Positions 16,608 through 25,876 of a stretch of 64,000 bases of DNA are shown here, one piece after another. The DNA is from Halopseudomonas sp002296055 (lineage in GTDB: Bacteria > Pseudomonadota > Gammaproteobacteria > Pseudomonadales > Pseudomonadaceae). The notes under the pieces were generated by a model. It was not told where the DNA came from. It worked only from the letters and a program-made list of their open reading frames with translations, and did no database searches. How positions within the stretch are numbered: the first letter of the stretch is position 1; each line of letters begins with the position of its first letter. A program made the translations under genes and the position numbers. The stretch lies in the NCBI RefSeq assembly GCF_050876985.1, contig NZ_JBPAPP010000001.1; one strand, 5' to 3'.

Positions 16608-18463
16608 TCGTTGCCACCGCCGGCCACGTTGATCACGGTAAAACTACCCTGATTCATGCCCTGACCGGGGTAGACACCGACCGGCTGGCCGAAGAAAAAC
16701 GCCGTGGATTGACCATCGAACTGGGGTTTGCCTGGTTGGCGCAGGAGGCTTACGCGCCGCTGGGGTTTATCGATGTACCCGGCCATGAACGCTTTATCGG
16801 CACCATGCTGGCGGGGGTGGCCGGCGTGGATATGGCGCTGCTGGTGGTGGCTGCAGACGACGGCATCATGCCGCAAACGCGAGAGCACCTGGCTATCTTG
16901 CAGCTGCTGGGCGTCGCCGAACTGGGCGTGGTGCTCACGCGTTGTGACCGGGCCGATGCCGCGCAGCAGCAGCGGTTGGCCGAACAAGTGAGCACCTGGG
17001 TTGCCAAGGCCGGCTGGCCGGCTGCGCCGCTCTGGTCCGTGGTCGCCAGCCAAGAGGGCGACCCGGGCGTGGCAGCCCTGCGCGCTGCGCTGCTACAGCG
17101 CGCGGCAACCTGGCAGCCACAGGCAGCCGATGGGCCGGCACGGTTTATGGTGGATCGGCGCTTCAACGTGGCAGGTGCTGGTTGCGTGGTAACCGGCACC
17201 CTGGTCAGCGGCCGACTGGCAGCGGAGCAGCGTTTGTGGCGAGACGATCAGCCACTGCGGATTCGTAGTGTGCAGCTCGCATCGCAGCCGGTAGCCGAGG
17301 TGCGCGCGGGCCAGCGCTGTGCACTCAATCTGGCTGGCACTGGGGCGGACTGGCCGGGCCGTGGCGATTGGCTGAACGAGCAGCGTCTGCCCGCCAGTGA
17401 CCGTCTGGATATCAGCCTGCAGTCGCTGCCGGACAGCCATTGGCACCGTGGCGTACTGCAATTGCATCTTGGCACCGGAGTCTATTCGGCGCGCCTGGTG
17501 CAGTTGGACGCGTCGGCCGGGCTCGCCCAAGTGATGCTTGAGCAGCCGCTGCAGGCGGTATGGAACGAGCGTTGTATCCTGCGCGATCCGGCCGCCAATC
17601 GGACGCTGGGCGGCGGCCGGGTGTTGGACCCGCAGGGGCTGCGCCGCGGCCGCAGCCGCCCCGAGCGGATCGCGCTGCTACGCGACTGGCAGCAGGCGGA
17701 AACCCCCGGCGAGGTGCTTGCCGCTGCCCTACGTCATGGCCCGGTGACCATGCCCGAGTTGGCGCTGAAACTGAATCTGACGCAGAGCGCGCTGCAGGCC
17801 ATGCTGCCGCCGCAGGTGCACTTGCTGAGCGCATCTGGTGCAACCATTGCCCTGACTGAGGAGCAGCGCGCTGCATTGTGGCAGCGGTTGCACGCACGGC
17901 TTGATAATTGGCATCGACAATACCCGGAGCTGCTCGGCCCGGGCGAGGGGCAGTTGGGGCTGGTCAGTTGTCTGCAGTTGCCGCTGCCAGTCATTCGTCT
18001 GCTGCTGCAACACTGGCAGTCTGCAGGCCTGCTGCAGCGCACCGCCTGGACCCTGCACCTGCCCGCACACCGTCCACAACTGCAGGCGGCCGATCGCCAG
18101 CTGCTGCTGCAGGTACAGACCGCGCTACTGCCTGGCGGCCTGCGGCCGCCGATTGTTGGAGAGCTGGCGGAGCAACTGGCGATGGATCTGGACGAGCTCA
18201 AGGTTTTCTTGCTGCGCATGCAGCGAGCCGGTGAGCTGATCGCGGTGGCACCCAATCGTTATTATTTGCCCGCCCAGGTCGATGGGCTGGTAGCGGTGGT
18301 GCAGCAGTTAGTGGCAGACTCGCCCACCGGCAGTTTCAATGCGGCAGCCTATCGAGACGCCTCGGGGATAGGTCGCAACCTGACGATTCAGGTACTGGAG
18401 TACCTGGATCGCGCCGGGGTTACCCGGTTTGTACGAGAACAACGTTTTTTGGCGGCGGGCTGA
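16604..18463 (+). CDS. selB: Selenocysteine-specific elongation factor SelB
   Basis: A 619-residue GTPase that carries Sec-tRNA to a UGA marked by a SECIS hairpin. GTG 16604 is the start (MIVATAGHVDHGKTTL), overlapping the selA stop; the frame continues upstream inside selA. GHVDHGKT (residues 7-14), the DVPGHERF switch and an EF-Tu-like middle are followed by four C-terminal winged-helix domains that bind the SECIS RNA. The presence of the full C-terminal region argues for a functional decoder. The tRNA-Sec gene follows 27 bases later. Confidence 0.97.
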   Translation: MIVATAGHVDHGKTTLIHALTGVDTDRLAEEKRRGLTIELGFAWLAQEAYAPLGFIDVPGHERFIGTMLAGVAGVDMALLVVAADDGIMPQTREHLAILQLLGVAELGVVLTRCDRADAAQQQRLAEQVSTWVAKAGWPAAPLWSVVASQEGDPGVAALRAALLQRAATWQPQAADGPARFMVDRRFNVAGAGCVVTGTLVSGRLAAEQRLWRDDQPLRIRSVQLASQPVAEVRAGQRCALNLAGTGADWPGRGDWLNEQRLPASDRLDISLQSLPDSHWHRGVLQLHLGTGVYSARLVQLDASAGLAQVMLEQPLQAVWNERCILRDPAANRTLGGGRVLDPQGLRRGRSRPERIALLRDWQQAETPGEVLAAALRHGPVTMPELALKLNLTQSALQAMLPPQVHLLSASGATIALTEEQRAALWQRLHARLDNWHRQYPELLGPGEGQLGLVSCLQLPLPVIRLLLQHWQSAGLLQRTAWTLHLPAHRPQLQAADRQLLLQVQTALLPGGLRPPIVGELAEQLAMDLDELKVFLLRMQRAGELIAVAPNRYYLPAQVDGLVAVVQQLVADSPTGSFNAAAYRDASGIGRNLTIQVLEYLDRAGVTRFVREQRFLAAG

Positions 18464-18490
18464 GCCGGCTGGCCATCCGTTCGTTTATCT

Positions 18491-18585
18491 GGAAGGACAT
18501 CGTCCCCGGTGGGGCGCCCGGACTTCAACTCCGGTGAGATGTGCAACGCGCGTCTGGTGGGTTCGACTCCCATGTCCTTCCGCCA
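18491..18585 (+). tRNA. selC: tRNA-Sec (anticodon UCA)
   Basis: A 95-base tRNA with a long acceptor stem (GGAAGGAC..GTCCTTCC), an enlarged variable arm, the anticodon loop CTTCAAC with UCA at 18525-18527, discriminator G and an encoded CCA end. These are the features of bacterial selenocysteine tRNA. It closes the selA-selB block. Confidence 0.97.
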
Positions 18586-18637
18586 TTTTCTCCCCCGCCG
18601 GCGGCCATTGAGGGGCCTAAGCCTTTACGCTTGACTG

Positions 18638-18674
18638 ATAGTCAAATGCTATTGATTGCTTTGATTTAAGTTAA
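18638..18674 (+). promoter_or_regulatory. Candidate OxyR site upstream of katG
   Basis: ATAG (18638-18641), seven bases, CTAT (18649-18652), seven bases, TTTG, seven bases, TTAA. The first half matches the OxyR pattern ATAG-N7-CTAT exactly and the second half poorly, at the right spacing. It lies about 120 bases before the catalase-peroxidase start, which is a common OxyR target. Confidence 0.45.
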
Positions 18675-18789
18675 TGGCGTCAATCGCATCACGTGCTTAA
18701 CTTACTCACAGGTGGTAGCCAACAGCGCCTAGACGAGCCGGCTGTTGACTGCGCTATCCGTACGACCCTACCTGAGAGCGGAGATAGAC

Positions 18790-21006
18790 ATGAGCGACAA
18801 CAAGACTGGCGGATGCCCGGTAATGCATGGTTCCAACACCAAGCTGACCGGTCGCGGCACCACGAATAAGGATTGGTGGCCGAACCAGCTGAATCTGAGC
18901 ATTCTGCACCAACATAACCCGGTGTCCGACCCGATGGGCGCCGATTTTGATTACGCTGCCGAATTCAAAAAACTCGATCTGGCGGCGGTCAAACGTGACC
19001 TGACCGCCTTGATGACCGACTCCAAAGACTGGTGGCCTGCCGACTATGGTCACTACGGTCCCTTCATGATCCGCATGGCCTGGCACTCGGCTGGTACCTA
19101 CCGCGTGGCTGACGGCCGTGGCGGCGCCTCGACCGGTAACCAGCGCTTCGCGCCGCTCAACAGCTGGCCTGACAACGGCAACCTGGATAAGGCGCGTCGC
19201 CTGTTGTGGCCGATCAAGCAGAAGTACGGCAACAAGCTTTCCTGGGCTGACCTGTACATTCTGGCCGGTAACGTGGCGCTGGAGTCCATGGGCTTCAAGA
19301 CCTTCGGTTATGCGGGCGGCCGTCCGGATATCTGGGCGCCGGAAGAAGACATTTACTGGGGCGCCGAAGACGAGTGGCTGGCCACCAGTGACAAGCCCAA
19401 CAGCCGCTACTCTGGTGAGCGCGACCTGGAAAACCCGTTGGCTGCGGTGCAGATGGGTCTGATTTACGTCAATCCGGAAGGGCCCGACGGCAACCCCGAT
19501 CCGCTGCTGTCTGCCCGCGATATCCGCGACACCTTCGCCCGCATGGCGATGGATGACTACGAGACAGTAGCGCTGACGGCTGGCGGCCACACCTTCGGCA
19601 AGACACACGGCGCTGGTGATGCTGCGCTGGTCGGTGTTGACCCTGAGGGCGGTGCGTTGGAGGCCATGGGCTTTGGCTGGTTGAGCACCCACGGCAGTGG
19701 TAAGGGCCGCGACACCATCACAAGTGGTCTGGAAGGTGCGTGGACGCCCACGCCGACCCAGTGGGACATGAGCTATTTTGATGTGCTGTTCGGCTACGAG
19801 TGGGAGCTGACCAAGAGCCCGGCCGGTGCTCACCAGTGGGCGCCGAAGAACCTGGCCGAGAAGGATCATGCGCCGGATGCCGAAGACCCGAGCAAGCGCG
19901 TGGGCATCATGATGTCGACCGCCGATATGGCAATGCGCGAAGACCCGGCTTACCGCAAGATTTCCGAGCATTTCCACAAGAACCCGGAGGAGTTTGCTGA
20001 CGCCTTTGCTCGCGCCTGGTTCAAGCTGACCCACCGTGACATGGGGCCGAAGGTGCGCTACCTCGGACCGGAAGTGCCGGCTGAGGATCTGATCTGGCAA
20101 GACCCGGTGCCCGCGGTTGATCATGCGCTGATCGACGAGCAGGACGTGACGGCGCTCAAGGCGACCCTGCTGGCATCGGGCCTGAGTGTAGCTGAGCTGG
20201 TTTACACCGCCTGGTCTGCGGCCTCGACCTACCGCGACTCCGACAAGCGCGGTGGTGCCAACGGTGCGCGCATTCGTCTGGCCCCACAGAAGGACTGGGA
20301 GGTCAATCAGCCGCAGCAGTTGGCTCGGGTGCTCAAGGTGCTGGAAGGCATTCAGGCTGACTTCAACGCGGCGCAATCGGGTGGCAAGCGGGTTTCGCTG
20401 GCGGATCTGATCGTCTTGGGCGGCGCTGCGGCTATCGAGAAGGCGGCGCAGGATGGTGGTCACAGCGTACAGGTGCCGTTTGCGCCGGGTCGTACAGATG
20501 CTAGCGACGAAATGACCGAAGTGGATTCGTTCGAATGGCTCAAGCCTGAGGCTGATGGCTTCCGCAACTACCGTCGCAGCAAGTTCAGTGTGGCGGACGA
20601 GGAAATGCTGGTCGACAAGGCTCAGCTGCTGGGTCTGAGCGCACCGCAGATGACCGTGCTGGTGGGCGGCATGCGGGCGCTGGGAGCCAACTACGGCAAC
20701 AGCCAGCATGGTGTCTTCACCAGCCGCCCGGGCACCCTGAGCAACGACTTCTTCGTCAACCTGCTCGATATGGATACGGTCTGGAAACCAACTGCGGCAG
20801 ATGCCGATATCTTTGAAGGCCGCTGCAGCAAGAGTGGGGCAGTGAAATGGACCGGCACACGGGTAGATCTGGTGTTTGGCTCCAACTCGCAACTGCGTGC
20901 GCTGGCTGAAGCCTATGCCCAGGATGATGCCGGCGAGAAGTTCATCAAGGACTTCGTCACAGCCTGGAACAAGGTGATGAACGCAGACCGCTACGACCTG
21001 ATCTGA
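18790..21006 (+). CDS. katG: Catalase-peroxidase KatG
   Basis: A 738-residue bifunctional haem enzyme that removes hydrogen peroxide. ATG 18790 is chosen because GGAG lies just upstream and MSDNKTGGCPVMHG is the family start; the frame opens 45 bases earlier. The distal site Arg95-Met-Ala-Trp98-His99 (RMAWHSAGTYR) and the proximal haem ligand His267 in GGHTFGKTHG are intact, and the duplicated C-terminal domain is complete. Monocistronic, with its own terminator at 21035. Confidence 0.97.
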   Translation: MSDNKTGGCPVMHGSNTKLTGRGTTNKDWWPNQLNLSILHQHNPVSDPMGADFDYAAEFKKLDLAAVKRDLTALMTDSKDWWPADYGHYGPFMIRMAWHSAGTYRVADGRGGASTGNQRFAPLNSWPDNGNLDKARRLLWPIKQKYGNKLSWADLYILAGNVALESMGFKTFGYAGGRPDIWAPEEDIYWGAEDEWLATSDKPNSRYSGERDLENPLAAVQMGLIYVNPEGPDGNPDPLLSARDIRDTFARMAMDDYETVALTAGGHTFGKTHGAGDAALVGVDPEGGALEAMGFGWLSTHGSGKGRDTITSGLEGAWTPTPTQWDMSYFDVLFGYEWELTKSPAGAHQWAPKNLAEKDHAPDAEDPSKRVGIMMSTADMAMREDPAYRKISEHFHKNPEEFADAFARAWFKLTHRDMGPKVRYLGPEVPAEDLIWQDPVPAVDHALIDEQDVTALKATLLASGLSVAELVYTAWSAASTYRDSDKRGGANGARIRLAPQKDWEVNQPQQLARVLKVLEGIQADFNAAQSGGKRVSLADLIVLGGAAAIEKAAQDGGHSVQVPFAPGRTDASDEMTEVDSFEWLKPEADGFRNYRRSKFSVADEEMLVDKAQLLGLSAPQMTVLVGGMRALGANYGNSQHGVFTSRPGTLSNDFFVNLLDMDTVWKPTAADADIFEGRCSKSGAVKWTGTRVDLVFGSNSQLRALAEAYAQDDAGEKFIKDFVTAWNKVMNADRYDLI

Positions 21007-21034
21007 TCAGGCGCAGCAGCGTTTTGACTCTGAC

Positions 21035-21067
21035 CCTCGGGCGCCGCAATGGCGCCCGAGGCGTTTT
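21035..21067 (+). terminator. katG terminator
   Basis: CCTCGGGCGCC (21035-21045) pairs perfectly with GGCGCCCGAGG (21051-21061) around GCAAT and is followed by CGTTTTG. Confidence 0.9.
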
Positions 21068-21094
21068 GGCTTCTGACCCAAGCTAATCATCTTT

Positions 21095-21366
21095 GTGAAT
21101 GATCATTCACAGGGTGCCTTTTCACTCTGCGCCTCGACTGGTTTTGTCTCATCGTATGCAGGCAGGCTAGTTAGCGGCTGCCAAGGCTTTAGTGTCTGGA
21201 GGCGCAGCATCATGCTCTCGCAAGGCGCAGCAGCATTGAATGGAATGAACGTTCATGTTGACTGCGCTGCGTTAATTGAGTGCGCTATGGCTTTAGGGGC
21301 TTATGCGTGACCATTGAGTCACATATCGGCAGTGGCTCGCTAATTCTTTAGGAATGAATGTTCATT
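21095..21366. promoter_or_regulatory. Three TetR-type palindromes upstream of the esterase genes
   Basis: The gap 21068-21470 has no supported gene but holds three perfect palindromes with AATGA half sites: GTGAATGATCATTCAC (21095-21110), ATGAACGTTCAT (21245-21256) and AATGAATGTTCATT (21353-21366). The last two share the same geometry; the first has its half sites abutting. Such sequences are typical TetR-family operators. The nearest gene downstream is the first carboxylesterase, 105 bases past the third site. No TetR gene lies nearby. Confidence 0.5.
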
Positions 21367-21470
21367 TTTTTGTTGTAGCCCGCTATATCTCTGCCTATGC
21401 TCTGGCCGAATCAGTCGCCGACCAGCTGGTCACGGCTTGATCACGATTACAACAACACGCGGAGAGCGGC

Positions 21471-23465
21471 ATGAAATTGAATCTCGCAGAGAGCCCCTTG
21501 CGCCCATCTTGGCTAGGCACGTCCCTAATGGTTTTGGCGCTGCCACTGGCTGGTTGCCTGGGCGGTGGCGGCAGCAGTGATGACGACGACGTACGCAGTG
21601 GCACCTTTGTCGACAGCCCGGTGGCCGGACTTAACTACCAGGGCAGCGAGACCGGAGCGTCCACCACCAGCGACAGCGGCACCTTCAACTATCGCAGTGG
21701 CGAAACCCTGACCTTTGCCATTGGCGACCTGGTGTTAGGAAGTGCGGCGGGTGCCGAGATGCTGACGCCGCTGGATATGGTCAGCGGCGCGGCTGGCGCG
21801 GACGACCAGCGGGTGTTGAACCAACTGATTCTGCTGCAGAGCCTGGACGCGGACGGCAACCTGAACAACGGTATCCAGCTCACTGAGCAGATTCGTGATG
21901 AGGTGTCCCTGGTTGCCGGGACCATTGATTTTGACCAGGCGCCGGCTAATTTTCGCACTGCCATTGCCGGGCTGATTGCCGATCTGGAGGCCGCTGAAGC
22001 CTTCTCTGACAGCGACCCGCGCGCCCGCAGCGTGGCCGATGCCACCGATGCGCTGGAACACTTCCAACGCTCCACCGCCGACCGCCATCAGGTGACCACC
22101 ACCGGCGGTGAGCTGCGCGGCTTTGCCGCCACCGATGACACCTGGCAGTACCTGGGCATTCCTTACGCCAAACCACCGCTGGGCGAGCTGCGCTGGCAGC
22201 CGCCGCAGGCCGCAGAGCGCTGGGAGGGTGTGCGTGACGCCGTGGCCTGGAGCGATCAGGCGGCCCAGAACCCGGCGCTGCAGCGCTTTGGTGAAGGCGG
22301 CATGAGCGAAGACTCGCTGTACCTTAACGTTACCGCGCCCAAAGACGCCGACAACCTGCCAGTGATGGTGTGGTTTCACGGCGGTGGCTTTACCGCGCTG
22401 ACCAGTAACACCAAACCCTTCAACAACCCCGAGGCCGTGGTGAGCAAGGGCGTGGTGCAGGTGTCGGTCAACCATCGTCTGGGTGCGTTCGGTTATCTGG
22501 CGCATCCGGAGCTGAGTGCCGAGAGCCAGTATGAAGGCTCAGGCAACTACGGCCAGATGGACTTGATCATGGCGCTGCAGTGGGTGCAGGACAATATCGC
22601 TGCCTTTGGTGGCAACCCGGATAACGTGACCATCTTTGGCGAGTCGGGTGGCGGTCGCAAGGTGCTGTCGCTGATGGCCTCGCCCCAAGCAGCCGGCCTG
22701 TTCCATCAGGCGATCAGTCAGAGTGGCACCCTGCGCCCAGACACCCGTAGTCTGGCTGATGGCGAAGCGGTTGGCCTGAGCGTACAGCAGCGCATGGGCG
22801 TTGATTCGTTGGCCGAGATGCGCGCCGCGCCCTGGAACGAGGTCGCCGCTGCCGCTACCGGGATGGAGTACACCAACATCGACAACTACTACCTGCCGAC
22901 CTCCGAGCGCGCGCTGTTCGAAAGCGGTCAGGATAACGATGTGCCCTTCATGTTCAGCATCAACACCAACGACACCGAAGAGCCGACCGCCAGCGCGATC
23001 AACGTGTTTCCCTGGATGGCGCCGCTGAAGGCCGAGCCCATGTACGCCACCCTGTTCAGCCATCAGCCCGCGGGCTGGCGCGCGCGCGGCATGGAGGCTT
23101 ACCACGCTGCTGAGCTGGCCTATCTGTTCAACATGCCCGACAGCGTGGTGACGCACGTGCTGCTGGGCCTGGTGCTGGATCCGGCCACCGGCGCGCCGCT
23201 GGTTATTGGCGACCTGAACGGCAACGGCGTATCGGGCTCGCGCGGTGATGCCGCCGACATCATGACCTCGGCCGGCTTTGATGCCACCGACGACGAAGTG
23301 ATCGACCGCATGATGACCATCTGGACCAACTTCGCCAAAACCGGCAACCCGAGCATCGCCGACGAGGTGACCTACCCGGTCTATCAGGCTGAGTCTCAGC
23401 AGTACGTTGAACTCAACACCGGTGCCGAGATTGGCTCCAATCTGGCTGGCCAACTGCAAGACTGA
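21471..23465 (+). CDS. Carboxylesterase type B lipoprotein (first of tandem pair)
   Basis: A 664-residue predicted lipoprotein: signal peptide ending LAGC with Cys29, then a Gly/Asp tether GGGGSSDDDD. Residues 40-190 are a beta-rich domain (GTFVDSPVAGLNYQGS.., TFNYRSGETLTFAIGD) often seen on lipoproteins of marine gammaproteobacteria. Residues 205-660 are a type B carboxylesterase: GIPYAKPPLGELRW, SEDSLYLNV and the nucleophile Ser392 in GESGGG. It would hydrolyse carboxylic esters outside the cytoplasm; the substrate is unknown. The next gene encodes a close paralogue, so the pair arose by tandem duplication. Confidence 0.85.
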   Translation: MKLNLAESPLRPSWLGTSLMVLALPLAGCLGGGGSSDDDDVRSGTFVDSPVAGLNYQGSETGASTTSDSGTFNYRSGETLTFAIGDLVLGSAAGAEMLTPLDMVSGAAGADDQRVLNQLILLQSLDADGNLNNGIQLTEQIRDEVSLVAGTIDFDQAPANFRTAIAGLIADLEAAEAFSDSDPRARSVADATDALEHFQRSTADRHQVTTTGGELRGFAATDDTWQYLGIPYAKPPLGELRWQPPQAAERWEGVRDAVAWSDQAAQNPALQRFGEGGMSEDSLYLNVTAPKDADNLPVMVWFHGGGFTALTSNTKPFNNPEAVVSKGVVQVSVNHRLGAFGYLAHPELSAESQYEGSGNYGQMDLIMALQWVQDNIAAFGGNPDNVTIFGESGGGRKVLSLMASPQAAGLFHQAISQSGTLRPDTRSLADGEAVGLSVQQRMGVDSLAEMRAAPWNEVAAAATGMEYTNIDNYYLPTSERALFESGQDNDVPFMFSINTNDTEEPTASAINVFPWMAPLKAEPMYATLFSHQPAGWRARGMEAYHAAELAYLFNMPDSVVTHVLLGLVLDPATGAPLVIGDLNGNGVSGSRGDAADIMTSAGFDATDDEVIDRMMTIWTNFAKTGNPSIADEVTYPVYQAESQQYVELNTGAEIGSNLAGQLQD

Positions 23466-23481
23466 TTCAGGGAGCGATGAC

Positions 23482-25506
23482 ATGCAGAGCACAATGAAAC
23501 GATTTGACGGACGGCGCAGCCGTCTGAGCCTGGCGGTCATGGCCGCGTTTGCCTTGCCGTTGGCTGGCTGCCTGGGTGGCGGTGGCGGCAGCGATGATGA
23601 GACCGCCAGTGCCAGCGGCGTCTTTGTCGACAGCCCGGTGGCCGGGCTTAACTACAGTGGCAGCAGCACTGCTGCGACCACCACGGGCGACAACGGCGAG
23701 TTCAGCTACCAGCCCGGTGAGACGCTGACCTTCGCCATCGGCGATCTGCAACTGGGCAGTGCATCCGGCGCCGAGGTGCTGACGCCGCTGGATATTGTTG
23801 ACGGCGCAGTGGATGCCAGTGATCAGCGTGTTGCCAATATTCTGGTGCTGCTACAGAGCCTGGACGCCGACGGTGACCTGAACAACGGTATCCAGCTGAC
23901 CGCGCAGATTCGTGACGCGGTGTCGGCAGCCGGTGCGCTTGAACTGGATCAGAGCACGGCTGATTTTCGTGCGGCGATCACGGATCTGGTCGATGACCTG
24001 GAAACCGCCGGCGCCTTCTCCGATACCGACCCGCGCCCGCGCGCCATTGTCGATGCGGCTGATGCCCGGGCGCACTTCGCCCGTGCCAGCGGCCCACGCA
24101 TTGAGGTCGAAACTACCGGCGGCACCTTGCGCGGGTTTGAGGCCAGCGCCGATGCCTGGCAGTTCCTGGGCGTACCTTACGCCAAGCCGCCGCTGGGTGA
24201 GTTGCGCTGGCAGCCACCGCAGGCTGCTGAAGCCTGGGAGGGCGTGCGCGATGCGGTGGACTGGGCTGATCAATCCGCCCAGGACTACACGCTGGAAGGG
24301 GTTAACGAGGGCGGCATGAGTGAAGACTCGCTGTACCTCAACGTCACCGCGCCCAAGGATGCCGACAACCTGCCGGTGATGGTGTGGTTCCACGGCGGCT
24401 CCTTTGCCATCCTCTCGGCCAACTCCAAGCAGTACAACAACCCCGACGGCTTGACCGAAAAGGATGTGGTGCTGGTGACCGTCAACCACCGTCTTGGGCC
24501 GTTTGGCTACATCGCTCACCCGTTACTGACCGCAGAAAGCGGCTACAACGGCTCGGGCAATTACGGCCAGATGGACCTGGTCATGGCACTGGAATGGGTG
24601 CGAGACAATATCGCGGCCTTTGGCGGTGATGCGGATAACGTCACCATCTTCGGTCAGTCCGGCGGTGGCGGTAAGGTCTACTCGCTGATGAACTCGCCGC
24701 AGGCCAGCGGCCTGTTCCACAAGGCTATCGTGCAAAGCGGCTTTGCGCCGTTGGACACCACCAGTGCGCCCGGTGATTCGCTGGCCGAATCTGAGGCCAT
24801 TGGTGAGGCCTTGTTCGAACGCGCGGGTGTCACCACCCTGCAAGAGGCGCGCGCCTTGCCCTGGACGGCGCTGGCCAAGGCTGATCTGGACAACGGCATT
24901 CCGCGCCAGACCTACCGCCCCAATGTGGATTATTACTACCAGCCCAAGACGTACGCCCAGAACGTGATCGACGGCATGCCCAGCGATGTGCCGCTGATGG
25001 CGGGCGTGACCAACGGGGACTACACCACCCTGCGCGCCGCCATGCCAATTTGGCTGCAACAGCGGTCTGCGGATTACCAGTCAGAGCAGTTTATCTACCG
25101 TTTCAGCCGGGTGCCGCCGGGCTGGGCGGAAATGGGGTTGACCAGTTGCCACGGCTGCGAGCTGCCGTATCTGTTCAACTACCCGGCCGGCATGGTGCAG
25201 AACTATCTGCTGGGGCTGGTGCTGACGCCGCAGGGGCAGCGTCCGCCTATTGGTGACCTGAACGGCAACGGTGTAACCGGTAGCCAGGGTGATGCCGCCG
25301 ATGTGTATGCGTCGATGCGCTACGGCGCGGTGGATATGGCGGTGGCAGAAGAAACCATGTTGCAGTGGACCAACTTCGCTAAAACCGGCAACCCCAGCAC
25401 CGACGCCATTAGCTGGACGCCCTACACGCTGGACAACGATGCCCTGATGGAAATGGGCGCTGACGGCACTGCGCGTATGGTGACGGGCACCGCCGAGCCG
25501 CGTTAA
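23482..25506 (+). CDS. Carboxylesterase type B lipoprotein (second of tandem pair)
   Basis: A 674-residue paralogue of the preceding protein, starting at ATG 23482 with AGGGAG upstream, 16 bases after the first gene, so they are probably one operon. Lipobox LAGC with Cys30, tether GGGGGSDDE, the same SPVAGLNYSGS domain, and esterase domain with nucleophile Ser393 in GQSGGGG. The substitution Glu to Gln before the serine and differences around the pocket suggest a different substrate from its neighbour. Long stretches of the two genes remain highly similar. Confidence 0.85.
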   Translation: MQSTMKRFDGRRSRLSLAVMAAFALPLAGCLGGGGGSDDETASASGVFVDSPVAGLNYSGSSTAATTTGDNGEFSYQPGETLTFAIGDLQLGSASGAEVLTPLDIVDGAVDASDQRVANILVLLQSLDADGDLNNGIQLTAQIRDAVSAAGALELDQSTADFRAAITDLVDDLETAGAFSDTDPRPRAIVDAADARAHFARASGPRIEVETTGGTLRGFEASADAWQFLGVPYAKPPLGELRWQPPQAAEAWEGVRDAVDWADQSAQDYTLEGVNEGGMSEDSLYLNVTAPKDADNLPVMVWFHGGSFAILSANSKQYNNPDGLTEKDVVLVTVNHRLGPFGYIAHPLLTAESGYNGSGNYGQMDLVMALEWVRDNIAAFGGDADNVTIFGQSGGGGKVYSLMNSPQASGLFHKAIVQSGFAPLDTTSAPGDSLAESEAIGEALFERAGVTTLQEARALPWTALAKADLDNGIPRQTYRPNVDYYYQPKTYAQNVIDGMPSDVPLMAGVTNGDYTTLRAAMPIWLQQRSADYQSEQFIYRFSRVPPGWAEMGLTSCHGCELPYLFNYPAGMVQNYLLGLVLTPQGQRPPIGDLNGNGVTGSQGDAADVYASMRYGAVDMAVAEETMLQWTNFAKTGNPSTDAISWTPYTLDNDALMEMGADGTARMVTGTAEPR

Positions 25507-25552
25507 GTGTTTTATTGAGTCGTGCGAACGGGTTGCCAAGCAACCCCTTGGC

Positions 25553-25823
25553 CTAGGGTCTGTTGACGTTTCGTTCACCCGCCTGCCGGAGGCCATTTTT
25601 CGGCCAGGCAAGGCGGAGGGAGCGCAGTGTGGTCATTCCACATAAGCAACCGACAACGCAGCATGGCCGAAAAATGGCCCCGGCCCTGCGGGTTGCGCCT
25701 GTAAAGCCGCCACTCGGCGTCGCTCGTCGCTCACGTGGAATGACCACGCTACGCTTCTCGCTCCTTGATTGGCGGCTTTACAGGCAGCAACAGGCGGATG
25801 AATGAAACGTCAACAGACCCTAG
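25553..25823. mobile_element. 271-bp MITE-like element, copy 1
   Basis: Terminal inverted repeats CTAGGGTCTGTTGACGTTTC (25553-25572) and its exact complement (25804-25823), with CTAG at both ends as possible target duplication, as in IS5-group transposition. Inside are three further inverted pairs: 25591-25606 with 25664-25679 and 25697-25712 with 25770-25785 (16-base arms), and 25629-25641 with 25735-25747 (13-base arms). They interleave rather than nest. There is no transposase. A second copy of equal length is at 42662-42932. Confidence 0.85.
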
Positions 25824-25830
25824 TGGCCAA

Positions 25831-25872
25831 CCCCGACAGCGCCATGAGCGGCGCTGCCGGGGTTTTGTTTTT
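25831..25872 (+). terminator. Terminator downstream of the esterase pair
   Basis: CCCCGACAGCGCC (25831-25843) pairs with GGCGCTGCCGGGG (25850-25862), one mismatch, and is followed by TTTTGTTTTT. It lies beyond the MITE, so the element appears to have landed between the esterase gene and its terminator. Confidence 0.85.
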
Positions 25873-25876
25873 GTGG

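Noticed and set aside
18754..20892. 712-residue open frame on the minus strand opposite katG
   Set aside because: It is a shadow of the highly conserved katG frame, without ribosome binding site or recognisable domains.
21095..21310. 71-residue open frame upstream of the first esterase
   Set aside because: It overlaps operator-like palindromes, has no ribosome binding site and no recognisable sequence features.
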